Positions 13,207-26,518 are shown, numbered from the stretch's first letter. The stretch is 64,000 nt of DNA from Epiperipatus broadwayi (GCA_028023455.1 JAQFVV010006273.1:1304001-1368000); one strand, 5' to 3'. The notes: generated by a model not told the origin, from the sequence alone. Program-made: numbers and translations.

Positions 13207-15037
13207 CATTAACCAAACATCAAACAAGAAAGATAAAAAAAATAATAATTTATGAGTGACATTTTACCACATACTGAAATACATATCAACTTTCAACAGG
13301 TATAATATATAGATATATATCACATAAAAGTAAATCATATTTAAAACATGTGTATGACATTTTCTTCACCAATTGACAAGGATGCATCATATTTTTATTT
13401 TAGTTAGTGTAGATACATTCATCATTAATTTTGAAACTTTTCACCCTCCAGTACATACTTACATTAATAATTGGTGATTAGATTTCTTTTAGGCAACAAT
13501 TTACCTGGATGAAAAAAAAACAGTCTTGCCATAATTGAATCAAGGGAATGACAAATAGATGCACTGACATAAGACCCTTCTATATAATGCATATTTAAAA
13601 GGCTATTTTGTTACTTTATTCGCTAGAGAGTCAATTATAGCTTAGTTATCCAACTGCTATAAGACTTTGATTTAATATTGTTTAAGGATTTGGCATTTGA
13701 TTTTTTGCCTCTTCCAAAAATAATAATATAAATAATAAAGATTTTTTTCATGCATTCAATTAAAATCATAATTTTGTTGAGAAAAATTAAATATTGGTCT
13801 AATGTCAATCCACTCGAAGAATAATATATATTCAAATGGTTTATTGCTTGGGGTTGGATGAAAATTTGAGTACTGAACTGACAAAATAAAGTTGTGATGC
13901 ATGGATCTTGAGTCAGTCATTCAAATTATCAAATCTGCTCAATAAAGTAATGAATACAAAGTAATATTAGACAATCCTAACTTGATCTTATTATAATTAC
14001 CGATTCCTATTCTACAGCAAAAGGACTCAATAAGTAGTTTAAAATAAAATGTCACAGAACAAAACACACATTAAAATACTAATCTTAGATCAAATGATCA
14101 AAGTTTGTGGATCCAAATTTCTCTTAAAAACTTTCTTATATACTAGAAGCAAGAATTATTTTCTATTTTACAAATAGATGAAAACAAATGAACAAAATTC
14201 AACTAATCAGTTTCTGAAAATACAATCTTTTAAAAAAATAGATCATCTCCATTATTTAGTTTTTAATAATTTAATTAAGAACAAAAGTGATAATTAATTT
14301 ATTTTATAGATTAATGCTACATATTTTGATTTCTCATTTTCCTTTGTATGTTTACTTATTTTTTATTAATTAAAAAAATTACATAAACTATGAATCTTGA
14401 AATTGCATATTTATTTTATATTTTTTACTCTAAAGTAAATAATTATATTATTCAATACACAAAGCAATCATTGTTTTGTCAATTGCAAATATACAAGGTA
14501 GCTGACAAGTCAAAGATTTTGTGATAGATGTGTCTTATAGAAGTAATCATAATTTTAGTGATCTGTTTATATTAATATCTCAGTTTTTTATTTCAAAATC
14601 TAGATGATATATGTGATTCTTTGTTGTCTGCACTAATGATTTGATTTTTCACATATCAATTTTTTTTTTAATAGTTGTTAATATTTAAAATTTCTTTTTA
14701 TTTTATTTTTTCCATTTCCCTATTAATCATACAAAAATAAGTAAGCTTTAATATAACTTTCCTTTTTTAATGCCTCGATGCAATTAATTAAAAATTTCTC
14801 ATAACAATTTACAATCATAATTAGAACTATCTTGAAAGAGTTGTAATTTTTTTTTTAAAATGCTAACAATTTTTTTAAAAATAACATTATTTTATTTTAA
14901 AATCATCACAGTATAAATATTTAGGATCTTAGTAAAATAATTAAATTATAGGATCAGCAAGACAAGATGCACAACCACTTTTTCAAATATATGATATAAC
15001 TGAAACACACAGGCTTATTATATACCTGTCTATATAT
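13207..15037. other. Intronic A+T-rich DNA, nothing recognised
   Basis: This is A+T-rich intron between two inverted-repeat elements. No coding similarity, RNA gene or organised repeat was found. Confidence 0.5.
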
Positions 15038-15509
15038 ATAATATATAGGGTATATGAGCACAGACTTTCACATGCCCCACCACCCTCCACCCTATCTCAT
15101 AGCACTGATACACTTGAACACATATATGTTGAAAAGATAAATAATCACCAATATAAGTATTTCATGCTAAAACAGCAATCATCAGTTGGTCCAGATTACC
15201 ATCTCCACACATATACGCTATAAGTGCTCAGATATATATTAAGATAGCCAATCTTCATACTATAATGGACAGGTTTAATCTACTCCACACTCCAACTCTT
15301 CAACCGTCCACCCAATTGAAAATCTGATGATGAAATGCTCAAAGGCCACCCTGAGGCCGAGATTCTTGTCACACCCATGTTGACCTAAGGTCAATCTGAC
15401 CCCTTTTATCTTTTCAACATATATGTGTTCAAGTGTATCAGTGTTATAAGATAAGGTGGAGAGTGGTGGGGCGTGTAAAAGTATGTGCTCATATATTCTA
15501 TATATTACA
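15038..15509. repeat. Inverted-repeat element with arms of about 100 bp
   Basis: The left arm (about 15,038-15,140) and right arm (about 15,407-15,509) are reverse complements at roughly 90 percent by eye. They share the perfect stretch ATACACTTGAACACATATAT and the core GCCCCACCAC. The 266-bp middle has no open frame of interest. The layout matches a MITE, but the A+T-rich flanks hide any target-site duplication. An 80-codon minus-strand frame at 15,275-15,517 falls in this element and is not a gene. Confidence 0.75.
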
Positions 15510-15643
15510 TATATCAAATATATGATATTATTTTTTTCTCGTTATACACCATGTCCATAAAACACACTACTCATAAAAATATAATAACAGTAACATTAGG
15601 ATAAACATACACATCTTTCTATTTATAAAAATAAAATAATTAC

Positions 15644-15846
15644 CAAATGTTCAGTAACACCTATCTGTTGACATCCATGTACTATAAAAGCCTGAAGAAG
15701 CCGAACAAGGGCAGGAATATTTCCTGGTCTTTCCCAAAGAAGAGGCATCAAAAGGTGTCCAAATAATTGAATATATGTAGCAGGCACAGCTGATTGATGC
15801 TGTTCAAGTAATAATGACAATATTTGGAAGACATAAGGAGTAAATT
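15644..15846 (-). CDS. CSE1L: Exportin-2 (CSE1L/CAS) internal exon, fourth of five
   Basis: This 203-nt exon is the clearest identifier of the gene. It encodes EFTPYVFQILSLLLEQHQ (the first E is split over the intron), then YIQLFGHLLMPLLWERPGNI, then PALVRLLQAFIVHG. Human exportin-2 has LWERTGNIPALVRLLQAF at this point (from memory). The acceptor is a run of T then AG before AATTTACTCC. The donor is CATTTG followed by GTAATT. It begins with the last two bases of a codon and ends on a codon boundary, fitting both neighbouring exons. The open frame continues past the donor, but the extra residues are intronic. These helices lie in the HEAT solenoid of the CAS/CSE domain. No defects are visible. 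Confidence 0.96.
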
Positions 15847-16477
15847 CTAAAAAAAAAAAATTCTTTTATTACTAAATTTTAAAATTTAATTAATTAAAAA
15901 TTTTAAAAACATTGATATGATTTTCTTAATTACCATCATCTTTTTAACATCTTCGGGAAGAAAAAATCCTTCAATAATTTAATCTAATTGCTAACGAATC
16001 AGTAATTACTAATGTGGGGAAGAAAATCTAGTTTTCAAAATCAGTTAGATAATAAAACTTACAAAAAAAAAAAATTAAGATATTAAATTACTTTTGAAAA
16101 TGTTTTTTTACAATTAAATAGTCATTTTTTAAAGTAGTTATTTCAACAATTATTTAATCCAATATTACTAAAATATATTGAAATCTTTATAAAAAATGGA
16201 AAAAAAAAGCAATTAAAAGATTTTGTATTACATGTTTGTTTGAGTTTAAACTTCCTGAATTATAAATCTATTTTCTTTCTTTTGCTTTTTAAAATAAACT
16301 TATTTATTGATAATTACTTTGGGATAGCCTATATATAATATAATGTTCATTTTACAAAGATATATATATATATAAAAACCTGCATATCATATAAATATGA
16401 CAATTTAGATATTTAATATATACATATATTTTTGAAATACAATTAGATGAAGACAATTTTTTTTTAAGATATCCTCA

Positions 16478-17010
16478 TTTTCAATCATTAAATGTCATAG
16501 CAGGATGATAGTTTCTCAATCAGTCTTTGGAATTCATGACTTCTCCATATCACTCCAACAAATTTCTTTATCTATCCACCTCATGTATTCTAAGCCTTTT
16601 ATTTCTTGGAAAAAGCATGTCCAGCCAAAAATTATTTAAGTTTCATCATTTTTTCAATGTTTGCAATATTTGTTTGTTTTGTTATTCATATATTTTGCTT
16701 TAGATCTCTTCTTGTTATTCCAAACAAACATCTTCCCTATTTCATTATATCATTAGAAGTTTCTGTACTGGTCTTCTATTAAGTATTCAAGTCTCAGATC
16801 CAATGCTAAGTAGTAATAAAACATATTTATTAAAAAGTTTTTTATTATAAACATATATACATATTTTCTCTTTTAATATTTAAGGCACTTTTTTTATCAA
16901 ATGCATTTGATTGAAATTTCATTCATAATTAATTTCAGCCATTATTTTTTACCTCTATTAATAAAACGAACTAATTTGTATTGTTATTCATTTTTTCTAA
17001 TTCAATGTAT
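16478..17010 (-). mobile_element. Old RTE LINE, 3' part (split by a Gypsy insertion)
   Basis: This is a strongly diverged copy of the RTE family seen at 8,097-9,593. It matches that copy from just inside the 3' end (ATGTCATAGCAGGATGATAG here, ATCCACTGCAGGATGAAGG there) through the C-terminal region (CTTCTATTAAGT and CAAGTCTCAGATCCA are shared). Similarity stops near 17,010, just after TTTTTCTAATTCA, and resumes near 20,845 at the next position of the LINE, so the two pieces were once contiguous. No open frame survives. Confidence 0.75.
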
Positions 17011-20000
17011 TATCACAAAAATGAAGACTCACTTTGATGGAGATATATTTTATTAATCTAATTCTTAGTAAATCTATATCTAATTGCCTTATGAGGTACA
17101 TAATGATTTTTATGTATAAAATTTTATATATCAAATACCAAATAACTTCCAACTAGAATTATTGAAGTAAAGTGGCCCATATTATACCATATAAAAATCA
17201 GTCATCAGAAGATGATTGAAGATTCCCACTTCTGTTGTGTTTGCTAATCCTTCCTAATTTGATAATAGTGTATGTTGGTGATAAGTTTACAACTGAAGCC
17301 TGACATTTGGTGGATGTTGTTGAGAGTGAGAATAGCAGCATATATGGTTTGTAAACAGTTCAATGACAATCCTATTTATTATTATTGGCAACCATCTCTC
17401 CCACAACATTGAAGAAAAAAAAAATACTCATTGTAACTTCCATCTTCATGGCTCTTTTGTAATGTCTCATTTCCCTCATGGCTCTTTTGTAATGTCTCAT
17501 TTCCCTAAGTGATCATGACACCTATGCACAATTGATCCATCTTGAAATTCTTCACGGTTCCATCAGTAATTTTGGCTGGCAACCTTTGGCATTTAATTTA
17601 TAATCTAACTTATACAGGATCATTAACTCAAAATATGCATGTCATCCAAATAATTTTTTGCTTCTTTTTTTGTCCTACCATTACATAAATTAGGATGAAT
17701 GATGTCCAATAATATCATAAGATAATGCTGTATCAACAATTCCAATAGTGATTTCTTTGTATTGGTGCAAAATATGATTTGATGGTATAATAAGAATTGT
17801 GACAGTTGTAATATCCAGTTTTTCTACATGATTTTTTTTTTTTAGGCTTTTTGTATCATTCTTTCACTTGTCTATTGAAGACAGGGTAGTTTGTTAAATA
17901 AATTTCTTGCATAATTACTTGATGTGAATGTTTTCTGTTCTGCTGAAGTGATAAAAAAACCATTTTCAGAGACTTCTACTTATGGAATATTGTGGACAGT
18001 TTCTGTAATTTGTAATGATGGTTTTTACGGATGTATTTTTAACTGGAATTATTTCCAATCTCTTGGTAAATAAGTCAACAATGATAAAAAAGATCTGATT
18101 GTAAAATAAAACTGTAAAGACAATATAAACTAACGATTGCACACATGTTCTCAATAATGTAAATGATCTTGAGAAGATTTCCCCCTGATATTGACACCAA
18201 TCGCGCAAGTCAATACAATTTTATTCCAAAATGTGCATGGGACATTTATACTTTCTCATCAAAATTTTCATTCTTATGTTATCTGCATGAGATATGTAAA
18301 ACAATTTTAGGCCATTTGGTCATAAAGTCATTCAATTATTTAATCTTTAATTATAAAAAATTAATCAATTTATTGTAAGTAAAGTTTAAATTCAATTTTA
18401 ATTCTACCTACTAATCATTGTGGTGCTCTGGATAGCAGTGTCCATTTTTGTACATTTCGCAATGACTTCTGCATAGACATGACCCTCAGAAATTATTTTG
18501 ATAAATGTGACCATTCATTAGTGGATTAGTAATCAGCTGAGGCAACCTATATTGTCTATTAACTTTCCCAGATAGCAGTGTAGCTCATAGTTGTTGACAA
18601 CAAGCATTGAACTACAGGTAACATTTGAGCTATATCATTGTTATATAGTGAATTTTTGGTTTAGGATGTCTAACAGTAACTTATGAATTATATAGATATT
18701 ACCTATTCAGCAGTATGTAAATAATTGTTTTATGCATTGAATGTACATTTGTGAAGTATAATCAATTGCTTGATATGCCAATACAGGCAAGTATGAATAA
18801 TTTCTTGGGTTTAAAGTGGATCAGTAGCTTATGGATTATAATAATTTTTGTGGCGAATGTTCTATTTAATATTCATTTGAATAAAAGATTTTTATTCAGA
18901 AATCTGCATAATGGTTATAAATTGTGGACTGCTCCTTCTAAAAAGTGATGACTGAAGTTCAATAAACTAAGGATAAACATTCATTTCTTTTTGGTACAGG
19001 AATATTTTTCAACACTTCAATTTAACCCTCCATGGAACTTCAAGGATTGATTTATTATCATAGGAAATTTATTTCTGATGCTCCAAAAGGGCAATTGTTT
19101 TTGTTGATATGAACATTAACAAAAGGTAAGTAAAATAAGCATTGTATTGCAGTCAAATGTAGATATTTTTTTTATCTACTATAAAAATTTACTAAAAAAT
19201 AATACGACTCCTGCAACTCCTATTAGTACTTGTAGGTAGCATTGAAATATTTCACAAGAATGTTTATTCTATAAGATATTTTAGAATAAATGAAAATAAT
19301 CCTCTAAGTATTCTAATATCCAATAATTTATCTGAATCTGGTTTTAGTTTTATTTGTTGATGACCATATTTATAATCTATATATATATCATATCTGCTAC
19401 ATTATCTAAGGAGCCATTCAATTATTCACAATGCATACTTTATTGATTCTAATGATGTACTGACTGTGAATTTGCAGTTCCACAAAAGAAGGTTACCATT
19501 TTTCTTCCTTTTATGCATGCAATGAATATTATTTAATCAGAATGATCTATTTTCAAGATAATTCCTTGTTCTCCAAATTGATGCTGTATGAGCTTTGCAA
19601 AATTGTGGATTGACATTAGATTTAATTTTCAAGTTAATTGGTTTTTATTTGCCCCCTTTCCCCATTTCTTGTTTAAAAACATCTAGATTAAAAATAGATG
19701 TTTAAAATATTTCAGATTTGATATATTTTAGCAATGCCTAGTTGAATTTTTTATCACTTCTGGCCTATTAGGTTTTCAGTGTGGTTTATAATAAGTTTCT
19801 AAAAAATATTTCTTAATTTCATAAATGTTTGCTAAAGCTGTAAATGAATGTTTTACTATGATAGACAATTATTTGATTCCCATTTAGTAGCAGGTATACT
19901 CATGTTATGCATGTATTTGATGATAATATTGTCAATGTTATTATTGATCCATGTTAGCAATACTGATACCTCATGTGTTCCCAATTCTTGCACAGTGAAG

Positions 20001-20844
20001 ACGTGTGATAACATTTGATGTGTTTAACCTTATTATTATTTTCATCAATATCTTACAGTACATGGATTCCTTCCTGGCATTCTCATGAGGATTACTTTTT
20101 CCATTTCAACTTCAAATGTTAAGTTTGGGATACTAACTAATTTTTGTTGGAATTGTATGTCTGTTATCTTGCAGACTATTTAGTTATATAAGATGCCATC
20201 TAATATTCCAAATTTTCGATTATTTGTTTAAAATAACCATTGATAGATTCACTTTCTCTTCAGTACTAGTTATATAAAGGAAATCTACACAAATATTTAT
20301 TTGGATGCAGCTCAAAATGGGCATTGTTTATTTATTAGTTTCACATGGGTATGATCCGCTATTAATTGGTTGAGATATTAATGATTTCAAAATTGTGCTG
20401 CTAAACATTGTGCATATTGTGGCTCTCTGTTTACTGTTGAGTGCTTCTTTTTTGATGCTAAATTCCTTTTCATTTATAAATAGAAATTCAATTTGTTCAA
20501 TGTATGATTTTCAATGTATTTTAGTTTGTACAATAAATGTTTAAAATGCCTATAATTGCAGGTCAATTGCATGGCTATCATCACCATGTTTAATTTCTGG
20601 TTTTTTTTTTTATTTTTTTGAAAATTTGAGATTCCTAGAAATCATTACTTTCAATGGATAAATTTAATATTCCTGCTGTCAATTTTATAATGTATTTTCA
20701 AAACTAGGCAAATACATTATATTGATATAGATATTTTCTTTTAACCCATTCCCCAGTATATCTTAATACTATGAGCAATGATACATATTATGTCTTTACC
20801 TTGTGGGACCACAAATGCATGGTACATAATATTAATGCTAATTT
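17011..20844 (-). mobile_element. Degraded Ty3/Gypsy LTR retrotransposon inserted in an RTE LINE
   Basis: Two protein landmarks on the minus strand occur in the correct pol order. Reverse transcriptase lies around 19,340-19,520, with SLDNVADMIYI and, in another frame, DYKYGHQQIKLKPDSDK, the region before the YxDD palm. Integrase lies at 17,966-18,208, with IIVDLFTKRLEIIPVKNTSV, the first part of the rve catalytic core including the first Asp. Many stops and frameshifts separate them. The boundaries are set by where the host RTE LINE is interrupted, giving about 3.8 kb, shorter than a complete Gypsy element. LTRs could not be aligned by eye. A 33-bp-scale tandem duplication (TCATGGCTCTTTTGTAATGT twice) sits at about 17,446-17,505. 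Confidence 0.7.
17966..18208 (-). pseudogene. Gypsy integrase fragment
   Basis: This 80-codon frame contains FFIIVDLFTKRLEIIPVKN, matching the start of the retroviral-type integrase core, where the first catalytic aspartate sits in a V-D-x-F-T/S-K pattern. Upstream residues are scrambled. Downstream the frame is lost, with a possible continuation near 17,880-17,950 (KTFTSSNYA-like). It is a remnant inside the Gypsy relic and has no function of its own. Confidence 0.7.
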
Positions 20845-22463
20845 CTTATTTTTGGGGAACCATTTTAAACAATGACTTTAGGTTTTAACATTTATCTTTA
20901 ACTCTATTTTCTTGTTTTCATCTGATAGCTACTGTAAAATTCCTGAAGCTCTGAAACATTATTTAAGATAACAATCACATCAACTACAAAATCTAAATAA
21001 GTTAAAATATTCTTCATTTATTTTTATTCTCCAAGTTATCCATTTGAATTCACAAAATATTTCATATAAAATAGCTGTAAAAGATTGTGGAGACTTAATT
21101 GTCTTACCATACTAATGTTTTTGATATCCCAATGGAGTCTAATATCTTTTCATAATCCACAAATCCAAAGCAAAATTGCAATCATAATTACCACTGCCTC
21201 TTTATATAAATTTTCTTAATACCTGCATGTGAACTGTTTTTACATTCAGCTTCTTTTGGTTGATTTGGATTAAAAATTCTTTACAGAAAAATTATGACAA
21301 TCTTAGCAAACAACAGAACACCGATATGTCTATAATTTTTAATATTTTTTTCATGTTTCTTAAATATTATTATTGTATTCTTCTAATCTTCTTGTATATA
21401 TTAAGCATTTAAAAAATAATATAAAATTTTGTCAACAATTTCTATATTTCATTTGCTTCTTTTATAATATATATGATTCTTATTACTTTCTGGAGCTTTT
21501 TCCATTTTTTATCGATTTAATTGACTGCTCTGTTTCTTCATTTAAAATGCTATGAATTTAAAAAGATGTTACAATTATAAAGGATAGTTTTCTTGTTTTT
21601 ATCAAAAAAGTTACTAGTAGCATTCTGCCACTTATGTCATGATGCCATCCATTTTTTTAATAATAATACCTTTTTTCTTATTCCTGAAACAATTTTTCTT
21701 ACCATTTTGCAATTACATACATTAATACTTGTTTTGTATCACTTAATAGAATTCCAGATATTCAGTTTTATATACTTCCTTTTCTTCACATATTACTCTA
21801 TCTCAATTTAAAATTTTCTGGTGAAATGCATTTTGGTGTCAACTATCTATTTGCAGTTTTTTATTATTATAGAATATTAGTTATTTAATTGATCTAATCA
21901 AGTTATCTTCATGAAAGTCTGCATAAGTAAACTTTAACGATCGTTTTTAATTAATTGGAATATTTTTGGAAGATTAGCAATATACTGTTATTTTTTAATA
22001 TCTTCTCTGCCTCTTAAATTTTGAATTAACATGTACCTTATATATCAATAATTGATGATCACTTCTTGTGTTGAATTTATTAAAAAGTCTATTTACTGTT
22101 ATCAAATTAAAACTCATTTCTATTGTGCCTTCACATGAACACTTTCTCAGCCATATCTGCTTACAATAAACAAATTTAATCTAAGCATCTTCATCTTTTA
22201 ATCATTTTATAATTCTAACATTAAAATCCTCCATACTAAATTTTAAAATGTTGAGTTTGAGCTTATAAAAATCTGTTAGTTCATCATAAGAGCTCATTGA
22301 GGTAAAAACCTACATTTGCACTTGATACCTGAACACTAAATTAATAAACTTGTCACTCCAATATATCATCAATCTTCACTTTTTTTATTTGTAATGAATC
22401 CCATGCTAATATTTTTGCCTTTATGGTAAAATACAATTTTTTTCAGATCAATTTGTTTAGGTA
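20845..22463 (-). mobile_element. Old RTE LINE, middle part
   Basis: This continues the RTE copy interrupted at 17,010. It runs on the minus strand from the C-terminal half of the reverse transcriptase (from about 20,860) back through the finger region (21,300-21,550) to the end of the endonuclease (22,050-22,460). The endonuclease motif near 22,065 reads R-S-D-H-Q, so the catalytic Asp-His pair is kept here although the copy is otherwise heavily decayed. At 22,464 it is cut by a terminal-inverted-repeat element and continues at 24,008. Confidence 0.75.
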
Positions 22464-24005
22464 CTAGTCCATTAGACAGGCACGGCCACTTGATGGTGTT
22501 ATGTGCAAAAACACAAAAATGCCGTTTATGCGGCCAGACTTACGGCTAATACTACAGTTCTATTGTAATAGCCATTGCAGGGCGTTTGATGGTGTGGCAC
22601 ATAAATATTATGGCCTGTTTTGTGCTTTGCAACACATTATGCGAATTACACACAATTCACAGTTGACTACCATATCGTCTGACGGTGGCTGGATTTCAAG
22701 TGGCCACAACTTTTGAAATCTCCATAGCAGAGTATTTTCATTTCTATTTAATTCACAGAGTCTGCCTCATTAAGAATTGTCGCACTGCCCCCACCGTTCC
22801 CTACACAATTTGGAATGTGCAAAACATTGGCAAAGGGTAGGGCCGAACATGATTCGACCAAGCTCATGTGAAAACTCATGTTTTTGCTAGAAAATGTACG
22901 AGACAAATAAAATGGCACACTGTGGCAAGCAGATTTTCAAATTGTGCCAGTTGCCGACAACAGATGTGGGGTCCCGGGGTATATTACGGCCCGTTTTTAG
23001 CATCGTGACACTGGTTATGCAAATTTGCACAATTCACCGCCTGAGGGTGACTACAAGTTTTGAAATCTCTATAGCAGACTAATTTCATTTCTCCTTAAAT
23101 CACGCAGTCTGATTGTCGGTACACCGTAGTGCGACGAGTCCATGAAAGTCTACATTTGCAAAACAACCTCGCAATTCCAAGATTGTACACGCTCCTGCAA
23201 GCGAAGCTATTTGATTCGCATACATTACCAAAACAGAAGGTTATGATTCTATGACATAAATTAATAAAAAAAAAAGAAAATTGAAAAAGTTGAAAGTTGT
23301 AGTCTTATTTTATTTTTTTTGTGGGATGGGTGGGGGTGGTTGAGAACAAGTCTGTCGTCACCGAGACTAAAGTTAAAGGCAAAAGTTATTTTAGGTTTGT
23401 TGTTTTTATTAAAAAAAAGGTAGAACAAAAAAAAAAAGAAAAAGGAAATACAAATAAAATGGAATAAAAATTGGTTTTAAAAATCAAAGTTTTACTATAT
23501 CAATGGTAAAGATGTGTTTGTGTATTGTTTTTGTTATTGTAATTTGTTAGTAGACAGAAAAAAAAAAGCCATTTCAAAAACAAAAGGTTGTGCTTCTATG
23601 ACGTAAATCAATCCAAAAAAAAAAAAAAGGAAACGAAAGTTGATAAAATCTAAAGCTTTGGTCTCATTTTATTTTCTTGGCCGTGGGGAGGGGAGTGGTT
23701 GAGTCAAAAGTTAGTTTTGGTTTATTGTTTTTATTTTAAAAAAAAAAGAGAACAAAAAAAAAAATAATACAAATAAAATGTAATAAAAATTTGTTTTAAA
23801 AATAATAAAAGTTTGACTATATCAGTGGTAAAGATGTGTGTGTAAGGAAAAAAAATTAAAGACGTAGTAGAAAAAAAAATTAAAAGAAAAAATAAATGAA
23901 GTGTAGAAAAAAAAAATCGCTGGCAGGCGGCTCGGTAATGTTACATTTGATTGTTTTTGCATAGCAACAATGCGATCAAGTGGCCATGCCCTGCCAATGG
24001 ACTAG
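22464..24005. mobile_element. Non-autonomous TIR element, TA-flanked, copy 1
   Basis: The left end reads CTAGTCCATTAGACAGGCAC and the right end, reverse-complemented, CTAGTCCATTGGCAGGGCAT. They continue together through GGCCACTTGAT. TA at 22,462-22,463 and 24,006-24,007 would be the target duplication. The element lies within the endonuclease of an older RTE LINE, which supports these borders. The interior has two diverged copies of a block containing TTTTGAAATCTC(C/T)ATAGCAG (near 22,715 and 23,060) and two copies of a block with GTTGA(A/T)AA and T-rich runs (near 23,290 and 23,640). No transposase is visible. It is GC-richer at its left end. A relative lies at 25,128-26,299. Confidence 0.75.
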
Positions 24006-24610
24006 TATCTTTGTTTCTGAACCTTTTCTTCTAACTTCACAGAGTCCACCAATGTAATATTAATTTTCTTTCAATTCACTCATTAGGATGATCTACTACC
24101 ATATACAACTAACTTAAGATCATCACCAAATAGATACCTAGATCCATAACTGGGAAAGACTTAGAAACCCTTGCCTTCAATTACTTGGCTGATGACTTTT
24201 ACAGCATTTAGAAAATAGGAGCAAAATTTACTTTTTATCATGATTATAAATATATATATATACAGAATCCACACACATGCATCTATTCGTTTTATCATAA
24301 AAAATCCAATTATTGTCTTAATTAAGATCTATTAAACATCTGCAAAAAAATACTATATTTATTTATAAAAACGACAAAAAATTCTCTAAACTTTCTGAGG
24401 TATAATAGTAAGTAATTCATCCATGTTTATTCTCTATATGAATAATCTCATTGTATTAACAACTGCAACAAACATTATGAATATATGCAGTAGACATTAA
24501 AAATCTGCCCTATTTGTTCTTTCAACACCTAAAATAAGAATCAGATCTCAGTAAACAGCAAACTTCTCTTTGCAGCCTTTAAGATATAATTGACTATAAA
24601 TACATAAGAT
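24006..24610 (-). mobile_element. Old RTE LINE, 5' part
   Basis: The minus strand resumes the RTE endonuclease with a frame equivalent to L-C-E-V-R-R-K (24,010-24,050), followed by the 5' untranslated part. The latter aligns with 56,960-57,345 of the palindrome arm; shared words include TCCATGTTTAT, TATATGAATAATC and AGTAGACATTAA/AGTGGACATTAA. Similarity fades after GCAGCC near 24,580, which I take as the approximate 5' end of this LINE family. Confidence 0.7.
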
Positions 24611-25125
24611 ATAAAAATTTACTAAGTTTATCCTTATTATATGGTGATAATTTGATAAAATAAAGCAATATCTTAAATACTCTAGAATTTGATATAAAAG
24701 AAAATATTTTAAATAATGCAGAACATTTCCAAAATTGTATCTATTAAAAAATAAATAATTTCAAAATAAAATTCATTTTGTGGAGAAAATAATAAAGGAA
24801 ACTGTTTTAAAAAAATAATAAGGAAATACGGTATTATTAATTTGTATCATGTATTCATCTTTTCTTATAATGAGTAATAAAAAATAGTTTCAATTGATAA
24901 ATTTTTCATATTTAATTAATAAAGTTTTGTAAGCCCTATATATATAAGCAATTTATGAATCTCAGTAGAAACACAGAACAAGTCACAATTTTTGAATTAA
25001 GATTAATTAACATTAAATGAAATTATTCATTTTAAATAAACAAAAATATAAAAATGATATTAAATAAACTTTTCCTTTTATGCAATGACTTAAAATAAAA
25101 TTTTATAGGATAAATAAAAATAAGG
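24611..25125. other. Intronic A+T-rich DNA, nothing recognised
   Basis: This short A+T-rich spacer lies between the old RTE and the second TIR element. No coding similarity or repeat was recognised. Confidence 0.5.
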
Positions 25126-25127
25126 TA

Positions 25128-26299
25128 CTAATCGGTAGGCCAGGCCAGCCACTGGGTGGTGGTTTCTCTACTAAAACCCCACAAATATGCCATTTACACG
25201 GCCCAATATTTCTATGCTTTTGCAGAGAAATTTAGGCCTATAGACCAGTCCTAATCATATATAGCCGCTACAGGCCTATATGGCATTGCACACAAATATT
25301 TACGGCCTGTTAATGTGCTTCACGACACTATACAAATATGTACACTTAAAAGATCGCTATCATATGATGTGAGAGTGTAGGGAATTCAAGTGGCCATAAC
25401 TGTTGTAATACGCATTCAAATTAAAGATCTTACCGCCTACCGAATGTAGTATTTGATACTAATAATTGTAAGACCATCGTCGGGCTTCCCTACAAATTTT
25501 GGAAGGTGAAAAAAATTGCATAAGAACCTTTTCCCAGAACTCACGTGAAAAGTCACATAAATTAAGAGACAAATAAAATGTCTGAGGTTGCACGTAGTTT
25601 TGGAAATCATAAGCTTGGTTTGATCAATGATGACAAATTAGTTGTCAACCCCACCCCCAAAAAACCATTAAAATAAAATCAAAATTTTTGAATTTTTCAA
25701 CTTTCGTTTTTTTTTTTGGCTACACAGCGATTTTTGTTTCGCCTTTATTTGTATACCGCTGATATACCAAAACTTTTTAAACCCAATTTTTAATAACTTT
25801 TTTTGTAAAAATAAAAACAAACCAAAAATAACTTTTGTCTCTTTCTTTTATCTCAGTGATGACAAAGTATTTCTCCCTATCTCCCCCCAAAAAATTAAAA
25901 TAAGATCAAAACTTTTGACTTTATCAATTTTAGTTTTCCTTTTTGCTTTTAAAATACGGCAATTTTTGTTTTAGCCTTATTTGTATTACATGATGTCTAT
26001 TTCGATTTTTGAACAAAAAAATATACAAATATTTGAATAAAATATTGCATCGTAAATTATTTACAAGAATGTCAAAATATGAATAGAAAAAGTTATATCA
26101 AATGTCAAAATATTAGTAAAAAAGTCGTATCAAATGTCAAAATATTTTTAAAAAAGGCAGAGAAAATGTAAAACTATTTTAATAAAAGTTGGAAAAAATG
26201 TAAAACTATTTTAAAAATAGTTGGCCCCGGATAGATATAATTGTGTGTTTTTAGGAGAGAAACAACATCACCAAGCAGCTGGCCTAGCCTACCAATTAG
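25128..26299. mobile_element. Non-autonomous TIR element, TA-flanked, copy 2
   Basis: The left end is CTAATCGGTAGGCCAGGCCA and the right end, reverse-complemented, CTAATTGGTAGGCTAGGCCA. TA at 25,126-25,127 and 26,300-26,301 gives the likely target duplication. Interior words match copy 1, for example ATTCAAGTGGCCA(T/C)AAC and ATGCC(A/G)TTTA. The A- and C-rich block with TTTTGACTTTATCAATTTTAG is in the opposite orientation to its counterpart in copy 1, so the inner part was rearranged. A short-period repeat with AAAATGT(C/A)AAA-like units fills 26,060-26,220. No transposase is visible. Confidence 0.75.
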
Positions 26300-26518
26300 T
26301 ACCAAAAATAATTGTTATATAAATAATAATAATATATATACAAAATACTATTTTATTTAAAAGTCACACAGATTTTTTGCACTAGTATTTTAGGTGTTGT
26401 TTATATTTTTAAATATTGCTTTAATTGATTCAGTATCAAAACTTAATCTCTAAAATAAAAAAAAAACAATGTTAAATAATGAGACATAACATTGTGCCAC
26501 TACATTTTGATACTGTCT

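Noticed and set aside
22501-23082. Two plus-strand frames of 62-71 codons in GC-richer DNA
   Set aside because: They are internal to the non-autonomous TIR element and come from its duplicated blocks, without transposase motifs.
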